The position numbers and the translations under genes are program-made. A DNA stretch of 64,000 nt from Gammaproteobacteria bacterium. Lineage in GTDB: Bacteria; Pseudomonadota; Gammaproteobacteria; Eutrophobiales; Eutrophobiaceae. This document shows, piece after piece, positions 17,931 through 26,218 of this stretch (the first letter of the stretch is position 1; each line of letters starts with the position of its first letter). The DNA lies in assembly GCA_012103475.1 (NCBI GenBank), contig WLWS01000007.1, positions 32,821-96,820 on the forward strand, written 5' to 3'. The notes below the pieces were generated by a model. It was not told where the DNA came from, searched no databases, and was given only the letters and a program-made list of their open reading frames with translations.

Positions 17931-18916
17931 GAAAAAAAGACCGCGATAGTGACGCCATAAACCTGTCCTTTCTGGACGTTATCACCTGTGGTTTTGGTGC
18001 GATTATTTTGTTACTGATGATCGCCAGACCCGGTGATCCGCCTATTCTGGAGACCAGCGACATTTCACTTCAGGGAGTAGTCCGGGACCTGCAGACTCAG
18101 CTGTTTGAAATTCGCGGTGAGACCAGTATTTTAAATCGGGACCTGAATGCCAAGCATGAGCAAATATCCGTCTGGGACGAGAAAATTGCGCGCCTGCAGT
18201 CTGAATTGAAATATACCAAAACCCGATATGAAGACCTGACACAGGATTCTTCAGTGAACGCTATCATCACCGGTGAACTTGCCCTGGCGCTGCAGTCGAT
18301 GACTGCGGAAATGCAAAGACTGCTTGCACAGAAAAATGACATTAACACGAGTCTGGTTGGCGGTATTCCGGTAGATAGCGAATACATAATTTTTATAATC
18401 GACACCTCCGGCAGTATGGTAAATGCCAACTGGGACAAAATGATAAACCAGCTGGTGGCGACGCTTGACGTCTACCCAAAGGTGAAAGGTATTCAGATAA
18501 TGAGTGACATGGGCGCCTACATGGTTTCTCAATACAGAAAAAAGTGGATCCCCGACACCAGAGGCAGACGCAATGCCATGATCAGGCAATTACGAAGCTG
18601 GAATACATTCAGCAACAGTAGCCCGGTCGAAGGCATAACCAGAGCAATCAGAGATTTTTACGATCCGAAAAAGAAAATCAGTATTTATGTTATGGGCGAT
18701 GAATTTACCGGGCGTTCTGTAAAAGAAGTTGTCAATGTTGTAGATCGTCTGAATCCAAAAGATGCCAGCGGTAAAACCCGGGTTCGTATACACGGAGTCG
18801 GTTTTCCGGTACCGATAACCGCGCCGGAGCACTTTCAGATCACCAGGAAACGCTTTGCTACGCTAATGCGCGAGCTAACGCAGAAAAATGGTGGTACATT
18901 TGTCGCTCTGAACTAG
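17927..18916 (+). CDS. Membrane-anchored vWA protein, paralogue 2
   Basis: 330 residues. The frame is open from a TTG at 17921, but TTG 17927 is better: AGAGGA lies six bases upstream, it overlaps the previous stop as TTGA, and it places the shared motif at the same residue numbers as paralogue 1. NLSFLDVITCGFGAIILLLM forms one transmembrane helix with Asp17 at its entry. A coiled coil (about 45-130) leads to a vWA domain with DTSGSM from Asp159 and YVMGDEFTG. It has diverged strongly outside the N-terminal motif and MIDAS. Confidence 0.82.
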   Translation: MRKKDRDSDAINLSFLDVITCGFGAIILLLMIARPGDPPILETSDISLQGVVRDLQTQLFEIRGETSILNRDLNAKHEQISVWDEKIARLQSELKYTKTRYEDLTQDSSVNAIITGELALALQSMTAEMQRLLAQKNDINTSLVGGIPVDSEYIIFIIDTSGSMVNANWDKMINQLVATLDVYPKVKGIQIMSDMGAYMVSQYRKKWIPDTRGRRNAMIRQLRSWNTFSNSSPVEGITRAIRDFYDPKKKISIYVMGDEFTGRSVKEVVNVVDRLNPKDASGKTRVRIHGVGFPVPITAPEHFQITRKRFATLMRELTQKNGGTFVALN

Positions 18917-18957
18917 TTCGGAACCTGGTATATAATGCAAGAGTAGAAGGAAGAAAA

Positions 18958-19590
18958 ATGAAAAAGCCAAGCAAATTGTATTTTGAAAAAAGCAAATTAA
19001 TTCTCAGTCTCGCTTTTCTGCTGTCTCTTTCTGCCTGCAATCAATCGCTGACTATGGAAGCGAAAACTGACGTCCCGACACCACTTGCAGTGAAACTACC
19101 TCTGTCTATCGGCGTTCACTATGACGAAAATTTTCGCAATTATACGTATGAGGAAAACTCCGAAGACCGGCAAAACTGGGCTATCAAAAGTGGTACCTCA
19201 CAGGTGGATTTATTTGAGCGTGTACTACCGTCCATGTTTCAGGATATCTCTCATATAGAGGATATATCCGGTACGCTGATTACCGATGTAGATGGCGTAA
19301 TCGTTCCTGAAGTCGAGGAAATGCAGTTTGCCCTGCCTAACGAAACAAAGTCTGATCTTTATGAAGTCTGGATAAAATACAAAGTCAAACTACTCGATAA
19401 GAATGGCGATCTTGTCGCTGACTGGCCGGTAACCGGCTATGGAAAATCGTCAACCGAGTTTCTGAAAAGCCGCGATAAGGGTTTACAGGCTGCAATCAAT
19501 TCTGCGTTTCGAGATGCAGGCGCACGTTTTGCCTTAACTTTTTCAAAAATCCCGGCAGTTTGTCAGAGCGGTGCAACCGGTATCTGCTGA
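18958..19590 (+). CDS. Lipoprotein of unknown function
   Basis: 210 residues with a signal peptide and lipobox LSAC at about residue 23. The mature part is a compact alpha/beta domain (KLPLSIGVHYDENFRNY, VDLFERVLPSMFQ, YEVWIKYKVKLLDKNGDLVADWPVTGYG) resembling outer-membrane lipoproteins with a LptE-like or YajG-like fold. That likeness is a visual impression only. AAGGAAGAAAAA precedes the ATG by a few bases. Adjacent to the vWA gene and 2 bases before the next lipoprotein gene. Confidence 0.7.
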   Translation: MKKPSKLYFEKSKLILSLAFLLSLSACNQSLTMEAKTDVPTPLAVKLPLSIGVHYDENFRNYTYEENSEDRQNWAIKSGTSQVDLFERVLPSMFQDISHIEDISGTLITDVDGVIVPEVEEMQFALPNETKSDLYEVWIKYKVKLLDKNGDLVADWPVTGYGKSSTEFLKSRDKGLQAAINSAFRDAGARFALTFSKIPAVCQSGATGIC

Positions 19591-19592
19591 TT

Positions 19593-20264
19593 ATGCACGA
19601 GCAGATTCAAACATTGGGCAGACAACTCACGCTTCTGGGTGTGTTAGTTTTACTATCAGCCTGTAATAGTAAAACCAGAATCGACGAATACCGTCAAAAC
19701 CCGACGGCGATCATGAACTCTGAAGATAGCGTCGTTATACTTGGTCGCCGACATAGTAGCGGTCACGAAACTGAAATTGATTTTGTCTCTTGCGTTGGTG
19801 ACTCACTGGCCAGTGGAGAATCAGGATTACAGGTGATTCCTGAGAAACAATTTGTTGATGCAATGTACCCCTACTTTGAAACCAGCACGGCTCCCATGGA
19901 TGTCAAGAACCTGGACAGACTGGTACAGAACCCGGCTATTGCCGAAAAATTTGCTGACTTTCGACTCCGTTATTTTATCTGGATCGATGGCTCTACAGAA
20001 ACCACTGACAAAAAAGGCTCAATATCCTGCGCGGTAGGTCCGGGCGGAGGCGGCTGCTTCGGCTTTGCAACCTGGGATGACGAAGCGAATTATGAGGCCA
20101 GTATCTGGGATTTTGAAAATCTGAAACTTTCCGGAAAAATCAGTGCTGAAACAACCGGTACTTCCTATCTGCCAGCAATTATAGTACCCATCCCTATGCT
20201 TGCCAGAGTACAGTCAGGCGCCTGTAAAAGTATGGCTGCCCAGATTAAATCATTTCTGAACTGA
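19593..20264 (+). CDS. Lipoprotein of unknown function, Gly-rich motif
   Basis: 223 residues from the ATG at 19593, two bases after the previous stop; an upstream in-frame extension to 19560 would overlap the preceding gene and spoil the signal peptide. Lipobox LSAC at about residue 24. The mature domain contains SCAVGPGGGGCFG followed by a beta-rich segment (YEASIWDFENLKLSGKISAETTG). Several Cys residues (SCVGD, SCAV, GCFG, GACKS) could form disulfides. No family recognised. Confidence 0.7.
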   Translation: MHEQIQTLGRQLTLLGVLVLLSACNSKTRIDEYRQNPTAIMNSEDSVVILGRRHSSGHETEIDFVSCVGDSLASGESGLQVIPEKQFVDAMYPYFETSTAPMDVKNLDRLVQNPAIAEKFADFRLRYFIWIDGSTETTDKKGSISCAVGPGGGGCFGFATWDDEANYEASIWDFENLKLSGKISAETTGTSYLPAIIVPIPMLARVQSGACKSMAAQIKSFLN

Positions 20265-20287
20265 AACCGAAGCTGATCCGGTTTCAG
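20261..20287 (+). other. Hairpin at a lipoprotein stop codon
   Basis: CTGAAACCG and CGGTTTCAG form a perfect 9-bp stem with a 9-base loop. The left arm contains the TGA stop of the lipoprotein gene. No U-tract follows, so it is more likely an RNA-stability or processing hairpin between this gene and the M48 gene than a full terminator. Confidence 0.5.
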
Positions 20288-20307
20288 CACTACAGAGGAA
20301 TATAAAT

Positions 20308-21000
20308 ATGTATCGATCAGGAATCATTTTCTTTATTTGCTGCTTACTTTCATTCCCTGCAACATCTGCCGGAAGAAATCAGGGTCCGCATGTCTGGAGA
20401 ATAAAGGATCTTGTCGGAGCACCGATAGACGTAATCAAGTTACGCGACGAACGAGAGCGCGTGATTGGTACAGTCGAGACGAAACAAATGTTGCTGGTTT
20501 ACTCGGCCTACGTAGCCATGCAGAAAGCATCTGAATTATACGCAGAACTGTTTATATTAAGCGGCGATGATCCGAATGCCTTTGCAACCAGGGGCAAGCT
20601 GCGGGAAGAAGATGAAGACGAGCAGAATATTATCGGTTTTACTTTCGGTATGTTGAAGATGATCGGTAACGATGTTGACGCCGCTGCGGCTATCATCGGA
20701 CATGAGCTGGCTCATTTGAAACTCAATCATATTGAAGAGCGAAAAGAAGCAAATAAAAACTCTGCTTCCACCGCGTTCTCTGCATCATCGACCAAGTACA
20801 CTCGTGACAATGAACGGGAATCAGACTATCTGGGTGCCATCTGGGCAGTTGAAGCAGGTTATGATCCGGCCGGTGCTGTTCGGGTTCATGAAAAACTTTA
20901 TAAAGTAAATAAGCGCCACGTCGGTTTCAGCGGTTCACATCCATCCAGTATCGAACGCCTGACCATATTGAAATCTCTGGTGCGCCGACTATCTAAATAA
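20308..21000 (+). CDS. M48-family periplasmic metalloprotease
   Basis: 230 residues. A signal peptide (about 1-21, IIFFICCLLSFPATSAG) precedes a zincin domain with GHELAHLKL (HExxH) at about residues 131-135 and the third zinc ligand in NERESDYLGAIWAVEAGYDP, typical of M48 peptidases. GSHPSSIER is the conserved C-terminal loop. It is short and lacks the TPR part of BepA, so it resembles LoiP/YcaL-like enzymes. Last gene of the envelope cluster, 43 bases after a lipoprotein gene; it could cleave or check the cluster's lipoproteins. It overlaps the convergent amidohydrolase gene by eight bases. Confidence 0.85.
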   Translation: MYRSGIIFFICCLLSFPATSAGRNQGPHVWRIKDLVGAPIDVIKLRDERERVIGTVETKQMLLVYSAYVAMQKASELYAELFILSGDDPNAFATRGKLREEDEDEQNIIGFTFGMLKMIGNDVDAAAAIIGHELAHLKLNHIEERKEANKNSASTAFSASSTKYTRDNERESDYLGAIWAVEAGYDPAGAVRVHEKLYKVNKRHVGFSGSHPSSIERLTILKSLVRRLSK

Positions 21001-22207
21001 TTTTTCCACCCTTCATTACCGTCACAGGCTTGCGTCCTTCAGCGTAGAGCAAGGACAGACCTTCAAGTGGGTTACCGTCAATGAACAGCAAATCGGCGAA
21101 TGCTCCTTCTCTAACACAACCGAGCTGGCCCTTTTGCTGCACGATTTCTGCATTGACTGTCGTGGCAGAATGCAAAATCTCAAAAGGTGTCTGCGTTTCA
21201 GAACGGATTTCCAGTTCACGTAACTGGTGAACGTGCATCTCGCCAAGTAGGTCGGTGCCCAACCCCAGCTTTACGCCGGCGTTTTTACAAATCTCTATCG
21301 CTTCTAAACCTTTTTCAGCGACATCCCCTAGTTTGTCCAGAGTAGTCTGAGGAGCACCTAGATCCTTACCATAACGCTTTACTGCATCATAAGTAACCAG
21401 CGTTGGCACTACAAAAGCTGCATGTTCAGCCACAACTTCAGCGGCATCTTTATCAATTAAGTTGCCATGTTCTATGCTGCGTACACCCAGTTTCACCGAA
21501 CGCGAAATTGTCTCCGCGGTGTATGCATGCGCCATAACGTAACTGCGGCGGCGACTCGCCTCGTCGACGGCGGCAAGAATTTCTTCTTCTGAAAACTGCA
21601 GCATCCAGATTGGATCGGTGGGTGATGAAATACCTCCGGATACCATCAGTTTTATCTGGTGCGCGCCCTGCCTCAAAGTTTCACGTACGGCTTTGCGTAA
21701 AGCCTCAACACCATCCACAACCTCACCCAGATTTCCAACCAGGTTGCTGCAGCCACAGGGCTCCAGATGTTGAGGACGAACATCAACATGACCCCCGGTC
21801 TGACTGAATGCGCGTCCTGCGTAGAATAGTCGCGGTCCCTGTACAACTCCTTCTTCAATCGAACGCCATAAGCCATAATCGGCTCCACCAGCGTCACGTA
21901 CAGTTGTAAACCCGCGTTTAAGTGCGTTTTCCATCAAAGGTCTGGCGCGCTGCGCCAGATAGCTCACCGGTAGAGTCTCCAATGTCTGCAAATTCACTTC
22001 CGTGGCATAGGCATGAAAATGACAGTCAATCAGTCCCGGCATGACAGTCTTACCAGCAAGATCGATTTCTTTATCTACGTGAGAATCCGGTCGCTCGTCA
22101 GTAATAGCTGCGATTCGATCGTTTTCGATCAGAATAAATTTATCAGACTGTAATTCCTGACTATGTCCGTCAAAAATATTTCCATTTATTAAAAGCAAAT
22201 TCGTCAT
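20993..22207 (-). CDS. Metal-dependent amidohydrolase
   Basis: 404 residues of the imidazolonepropionase/prolidase-like amidohydrolase group. Metal ligands are visible as HFH in GLIDCHFHAYATE, a candidate Lys in HQIKLMVSGG, His in VMAHAYTAE and RSIEHGNL, and Asp in GLGTDLLGEMH. The beta-sandwich ends (GKTVMPG and ADLLFIDGNPLEG) are present. There is no signal peptide, so it is cytoplasmic. Last gene of a minus-strand operon with a permease and hydantoinase subunits, so it may open or trim a cyclic amide or an N-acyl/dipeptide product. The substrate cannot be read. Confidence 0.85.
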   Translation of the reverse strand: MTNLLLINGNIFDGHSQELQSDKFILIENDRIAAITDERPDSHVDKEIDLAGKTVMPGLIDCHFHAYATEVNLQTLETLPVSYLAQRARPLMENALKRGFTTVRDAGGADYGLWRSIEEGVVQGPRLFYAGRAFSQTGGHVDVRPQHLEPCGCSNLVGNLGEVVDGVEALRKAVRETLRQGAHQIKLMVSGGISSPTDPIWMLQFSEEEILAAVDEASRRRSYVMAHAYTAETISRSVKLGVRSIEHGNLIDKDAAEVVAEHAAFVVPTLVTYDAVKRYGKDLGAPQTTLDKLGDVAEKGLEAIEICKNAGVKLGLGTDLLGEMHVHQLRELEIRSETQTPFEILHSATTVNAEIVQQKGQLGCVREGAFADLLFIDGNPLEGLSLLYAEGRKPVTVMKGGKII

Positions 22208-22216
22208 TTCTCTACC

Positions 22217-23500
22217 TCACTCTTTCCTGCGTATGTGACTCCAGTTCAAACCGCAATATACAAGACTTGCAATTACAATGGAGTCAATTGTTGCAATCCC
22301 GGAAATTGAAAAAACCTGTTCATTAGCCGTATATCCCGCTATTACAGCAAGAAGCCAGGCAATAAATGCTTCCTTGTTAAACGCGCTTTCTTCTTCAAGA
22401 CTTGAAATCTCACAGACACCTTTGCGTAGCAATATGACATTGAGGACATAAATACTGGCAACAGGAGGAATAGCCACGCCCAGTAAAACGAGAAAGCTAA
22501 TAAAGTAATTTTCTGAATACATGAAAGCAATGGCGGTACCAATAATACCAATCGTCAATATCAACTGCCATAAATGCGCGCGCACTAGTATCGTCGACAT
22601 GGACAAGCCAGATGAATAAAGACAAAGTACGTTACTGCACCAGGAACTGAGCAGCAGTAACAGGAAGGCCGGCACACCAATGCCGAGCGTTACCATTATA
22701 CGAATCAGATCGGATTCTCCGGTAGCGACACTGGGAATGGCGGCAAGAAAAAACACCAACGCCTGCACTATCCAGAGTGCAATAAACACCGCCCACATAG
22801 CGTGCTTTATATTCTTTGCGAAACGACTATAGTCAGGTTGAATCACAACACCGACTATGTAGCCACCGACAACCGAAGAAATTGCCGTCGAGTAGTTCAG
22901 CACAGGCTCTCCACTGACCTTGTTCCAGGAACCGATATCGTCCCAGGACAGATAGGCTGCGTAAAATAAAAACAGCATCATCACCGGAACCAGAAACAGC
23001 GAGAGTCGATCAATCCCTTTAAAACCGGAGATTGTGACCCCGGTCATCAGAGTTGAGCCGCTGACAACATAGATCCAAAGAGGAATACGCAAATCGTAAA
23101 TATCCTGAATCACCAGATCAGCGGCTTCAGCAAAGACATTGCTGATAACTCCATACCATCCCACCAGTGACAGAGCGATAATAAAATTGACAAATTTTGC
23201 ACCGCTACGACCGAAGGCAAACTCCGTTAACATGTAAGTCGAAAAACGGGTTCTTGCACCAACGTAACTGGTTAGCGCGCCGAGACTACCAAGAACAAAA
23301 CAGCCAACCAAAAAAGCGACTGTCGCCCGTTCGAGCCCCAGACTACTACCGATTTGTGAGGCCTGTAAAAAAGCCGGAATTCCTATTACCCCACCAACGA
23401 TAATGGCGCCAATATGAATTCCAGTATAAGTATTTGTTTCCGGTATCTGTACTCGGGAAAAATCATCAGACAGATTCTTCCCTACCACGTCCTGAGTCAT
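22217..23500 (-). CDS. NCS1-family permease (CodB-like)
   Basis: 427 residues, about twelve transmembrane helices, nucleobase:cation symporter-1 family. The N-terminus (TYTGIHIGAIIVGGVIGIPAF) and GWYGVISNVFAEAADL are typical of CodB-like cytosine or hydantoin permeases. It sits between the MDR oxidoreductase (14 bases) and the amidohydrolase (9 bases). It probably imports the cyclic substrate, a hydantoin or pyrimidine-like ring, used by the neighbouring hydantoinase. Confidence 0.85.
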   Translation of the reverse strand: MTQDVVGKNLSDDFSRVQIPETNTYTGIHIGAIIVGGVIGIPAFLQASQIGSSLGLERATVAFLVGCFVLGSLGALTSYVGARTRFSTYMLTEFAFGRSGAKFVNFIIALSLVGWYGVISNVFAEAADLVIQDIYDLRIPLWIYVVSGSTLMTGVTISGFKGIDRLSLFLVPVMMLFLFYAAYLSWDDIGSWNKVSGEPVLNYSTAISSVVGGYIVGVVIQPDYSRFAKNIKHAMWAVFIALWIVQALVFFLAAIPSVATGESDLIRIMVTLGIGVPAFLLLLLSSWCSNVLCLYSSGLSMSTILVRAHLWQLILTIGIIGTAIAFMYSENYFISFLVLLGVAIPPVASIYVLNVILLRKGVCEISSLEEESAFNKEAFIAWLLAVIAGYTANEQVFSISGIATIDSIVIASLVYCGLNWSHIRRKE

Positions 23501-23514
23501 GTTTTAATCATGCG

Positions 23515-24507
23515 CTAAGCCGTCGTCTTCACAACTATTTTGCCTTTTTGCTGATTTGTCTCCATATATCGATAAGCATCAAGGGTTTGTTCAAAATCAA
23601 AAACCCGATCAACTAGCGGTCGAAGCGAGCCGTTTAGCAAGCGACTGAAAATATAATCTTTGCCTTTTTCCAGTTGCTCCGCTTCGCAGACGTGATTGAA
23701 CATTGAATAAGGATGGATCACTGCAGCTTTGCGCACCATTGCCACAATATCTACCTCTGTTGCGTCACCACCAAGTAAACCATAAAGAAAAATAATGGCG
23801 TGACGAGCCAGAGCATCGAGATAAGCTTTGGTAAACGACCCGGCTATTGGATCGTAAACCAGACGCACACCCTGTCCTCCAGTAATCTCGAGAATTCGCT
23901 CCGCCAGGTTCTCATCTTCAGTTACTACAACAAAACTTGCGCCAGCGGTGAGTAAAAACTCAGCTTTGTCCTGAGTTCGCGTAGTAGCAATCGCTTTGGC
24001 ACCGGCCTCTTCTGTCAGTTGAATCGCGCCAATGCCTGCACTACTGCTGGCCGCAGGAATCAGCACGTAGTCATTTTCTGTTAACTTGCCTACTTCGAAT
24101 AAAGCGTAGTAGGCAGTAAGGTACTGCATCCAGACCGAACAGGCCTCCTCGGCGCTGAGACTATCCGGCCAGCTGCATAAATATTGTTCAGGAACTATCG
24201 CCCATTCACCCTGCGTACCATAGGCATCGTTGTGAAAAGGTATCGAACTGACTTTATCACCGGGTTTGAAATTTGTGACCCCGCTGCCGACGGCTTCTAC
24301 CACACCGGCAGCTTCCGAGCCAATGCGAGAAGGAAAATTGGGAAGCGAATAATGATGGCCGTTAAGAAACAGAATATCGGCGCGGTTAAGCGCAAAGGCA
24401 TCCACTTTAAACAGTACTTCTCCAGCCTCAAGTTTGCCGGGCTCAAGCGAGGTAAACTGCAGCTTTTCAGGGCCACCAAATTCTTTGAACTGCACAATTT
24501 TATTCAT
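23515..24507 (-). CDS. MDR-family NADPH:quinone reductase-like oxidoreductase
   Basis: 330 residues of the zinc-free medium-chain dehydrogenase/reductase family. An N-terminal GroES-like part contains ADILFLNGHHYSLPNFPSRIGSEAAGVV. The nucleotide-binding motif is AASSSAGIGAIQL and the end is RYMETNQQKGKIVV. The usual catalytic zinc Cys/His ligands are not visible. It lies 7 bases after the HyuB gene in the same operon. It may reduce an intermediate, but the reaction cannot be read. Confidence 0.8.
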   Translation of the reverse strand: MNKIVQFKEFGGPEKLQFTSLEPGKLEAGEVLFKVDAFALNRADILFLNGHHYSLPNFPSRIGSEAAGVVEAVGSGVTNFKPGDKVSSIPFHNDAYGTQGEWAIVPEQYLCSWPDSLSAEEACSVWMQYLTAYYALFEVGKLTENDYVLIPAASSSAGIGAIQLTEEAGAKAIATTRTQDKAEFLLTAGASFVVVTEDENLAERILEITGGQGVRLVYDPIAGSFTKAYLDALARHAIIFLYGLLGGDATEVDIVAMVRKAAVIHPYSMFNHVCEAEQLEKGKDYIFSRLLNGSLRPLVDRVFDFEQTLDAYRYMETNQQKGKIVVKTTA

Positions 24508-24514
24508 TGAAATA

Positions 24515-26218
24515 TCAGACTCCGAGATTGAACTGTTGGTTTGCCTGCTCTGTAGTGATGTATCCGTTCTTCAAATCCATTGAAACCTGCTGCCTTGGTC
24601 TTTTTAAAGGGTCACCGTAACCACCTCCGGTACCGGTGAAAATACGAATCAATTCGCCGCGTTTTACCGGAACCGTGGTACACATGTTGTAGCGCTCTTC
24701 TTTACCATCTTCCCTGATCACCAGTGCATAGTTATGCGAGCCATTTTGACCACCTTCCATACCCCAGGGTCTGCTTTCTCCGCGGGTTGCACCGTAGGTC
24801 AGATAGGCAGTTTCCGCGGTTACGCGATAGTCAATTACCACTCCCTTGCCACCCAGATACTCTCCGCCACCACCGTCAGCATTATGTAAAGAATATTGTT
24901 CCACCTGAATGCCGTAGCGAGTTTCAAATAACTCCACGGGAATATTGAAAGTCTCTCCATTGAGTGCAGAAAACTGACCACTGTCTCCATCTCTGTCATA
25001 AGAAGCACCCCAGCCACCCGCCAGCGGTTCACCCATAACAAAAAGATCATTCGTATCCAGGTGCTGACCGGATATAAAGGTGCCGGAGACACTTCGATAA
25101 TGACCCGCTGGTAAACGGTTTTTCAAAGCGGGGGCCAATGCTTTCCAGACCAGCTCCATGGCCGCAACATCGGTCTCATAATAAAGCGATACCGGTGCCG
25201 GTTTCACTGCACTGAACAGCGTGCCCTGAGGACAAACAATATCAAGAGCACGAAAACAGCCACCGTTGGCCGGAATTTCCGGGTTGGTGATGCATTTGAA
25301 AACGCAGCGTGTCGCAGTCACCAGACCACTGGAAGATACGTTAATAGGCCCCGGTGCCTGCGCCGCCGTTCCACTGAAATCCATTAACATTCTTCCCTCA
25401 GCGATGGTGACCTTTACCCTGATATGAAATGGCCCATTTCCGAGACCGTCACTTTCAATAAGGTCTTCTGCCTCGAACTCTCCCTGTGGAAGCTTTTCGA
25501 GTTCAACTCGGGTCATTTCCTCGCCGTAATCCAGTAGTTCATCCATTGCCAGCAAAATACTGGTGCAACCGTATTTTGACACCAGGTCCAGAATGCGTTT
25601 TGCACCCACCTTTGCCGCGGCGACACCGGCATGCATATCTCCCAGCGTGGATTCCGGCAGACGCACATTGTCACGAATCAGGTCGTGTAAAGAACGTACG
25701 AGCCTGCCCTGTTCATAAAGCTTCAAAAAACGAAAGTGCAGACCTTCCTGATAGATATCTGTGGCAGAGGTGGAAATACTTCCAGGTTGGGCCCCTCCTA
25801 CTTCAGTCCAGTGAGCCTTGTTCACAGTCCAGGCAATGAGTTGGTCCTCAAAAAATATCGGCACCAATATAACTACATCAGACAAATGTGTGCCCCCACC
25901 TTCGTAGGGACTATTGGTTATAAAAACGTCACCATCACAAATCTCATCCAAAGCGTAGTGATCAAACAAGCTTTGCACAGCAGTATCCAGAGTTACCAGA
26001 AAACCTGCTACTCCATTGCCCTGAGCAAGAAGATTGCCTTTCGCATCAGTCGCGCCAACCGCAAAATCGGTTGTTTCATAAATAATAGGACTCATGCTGG
26101 TACGAATCATCGCGTTAAACATTTCATCACCAAGAGCGACTATAGAGTCCTTGATGATCTCCATAGTGAAGATGTCAGGGTTTTCATAGCCAGTTTTTCT
26201 CACAACACTCATGCTCAA
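24515..26218 (-). CDS. Hydantoinase B/oxoprolinase-family subunit (locus A)
   Basis: 567 residues, usual length for HyuB. Conserved N-terminal PDIFTMEIIKDSIVALGDEM and MIRTSMSPIIYET; then GDVFITNSPYEGGGTHLSD with candidate metal ligands, and the C-terminal Gly-rich GGGYGDPLKRP. It overlaps the HyuA gene by four bases and so forms an A2B2-type ATP-dependent hydrolase with it. Family members open hydantoins, 5-oxoproline or related cyclic imides. Confidence 0.9.
   Translation of the reverse strand: MSMSVVRKTGYENPDIFTMEIIKDSIVALGDEMFNAMIRTSMSPIIYETTDFAVGATDAKGNLLAQGNGVAGFLVTLDTAVQSLFDHYALDEICDGDVFITNSPYEGGGTHLSDVVILVPIFFEDQLIAWTVNKAHWTEVGGAQPGSISTSATDIYQEGLHFRFLKLYEQGRLVRSLHDLIRDNVRLPESTLGDMHAGVAAAKVGAKRILDLVSKYGCTSILLAMDELLDYGEEMTRVELEKLPQGEFEAEDLIESDGLGNGPFHIRVKVTIAEGRMLMDFSGTAAQAPGPINVSSSGLVTATRCVFKCITNPEIPANGGCFRALDIVCPQGTLFSAVKPAPVSLYYETDVAAMELVWKALAPALKNRLPAGHYRSVSGTFISGQHLDTNDLFVMGEPLAGGWGASYDRDGDSGQFSALNGETFNIPVELFETRYGIQVEQYSLHNADGGGGEYLGGKGVVIDYRVTAETAYLTYGATRGESRPWGMEGGQNGSHNYALVIREDGKEERYNMCTTVPVKRGELIRIFTGTGGGYGDPLKRPRQQVSMDLKNGYITTEQANQQFNLGV

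Noticed and set aside
14724..18916. Zorya-type antiphage system
   Set aside because: A stator channel is present, but no ZorC, ZorD helicase or ZorE is near, and the lipoproteins and signal peptides suggest envelope biology instead.
24184..24510. Plus-strand ORF of 108 codons inside the MDR gene
   Set aside because: Antisense to a conserved oxidoreductase; composition follows the real gene on the other strand.
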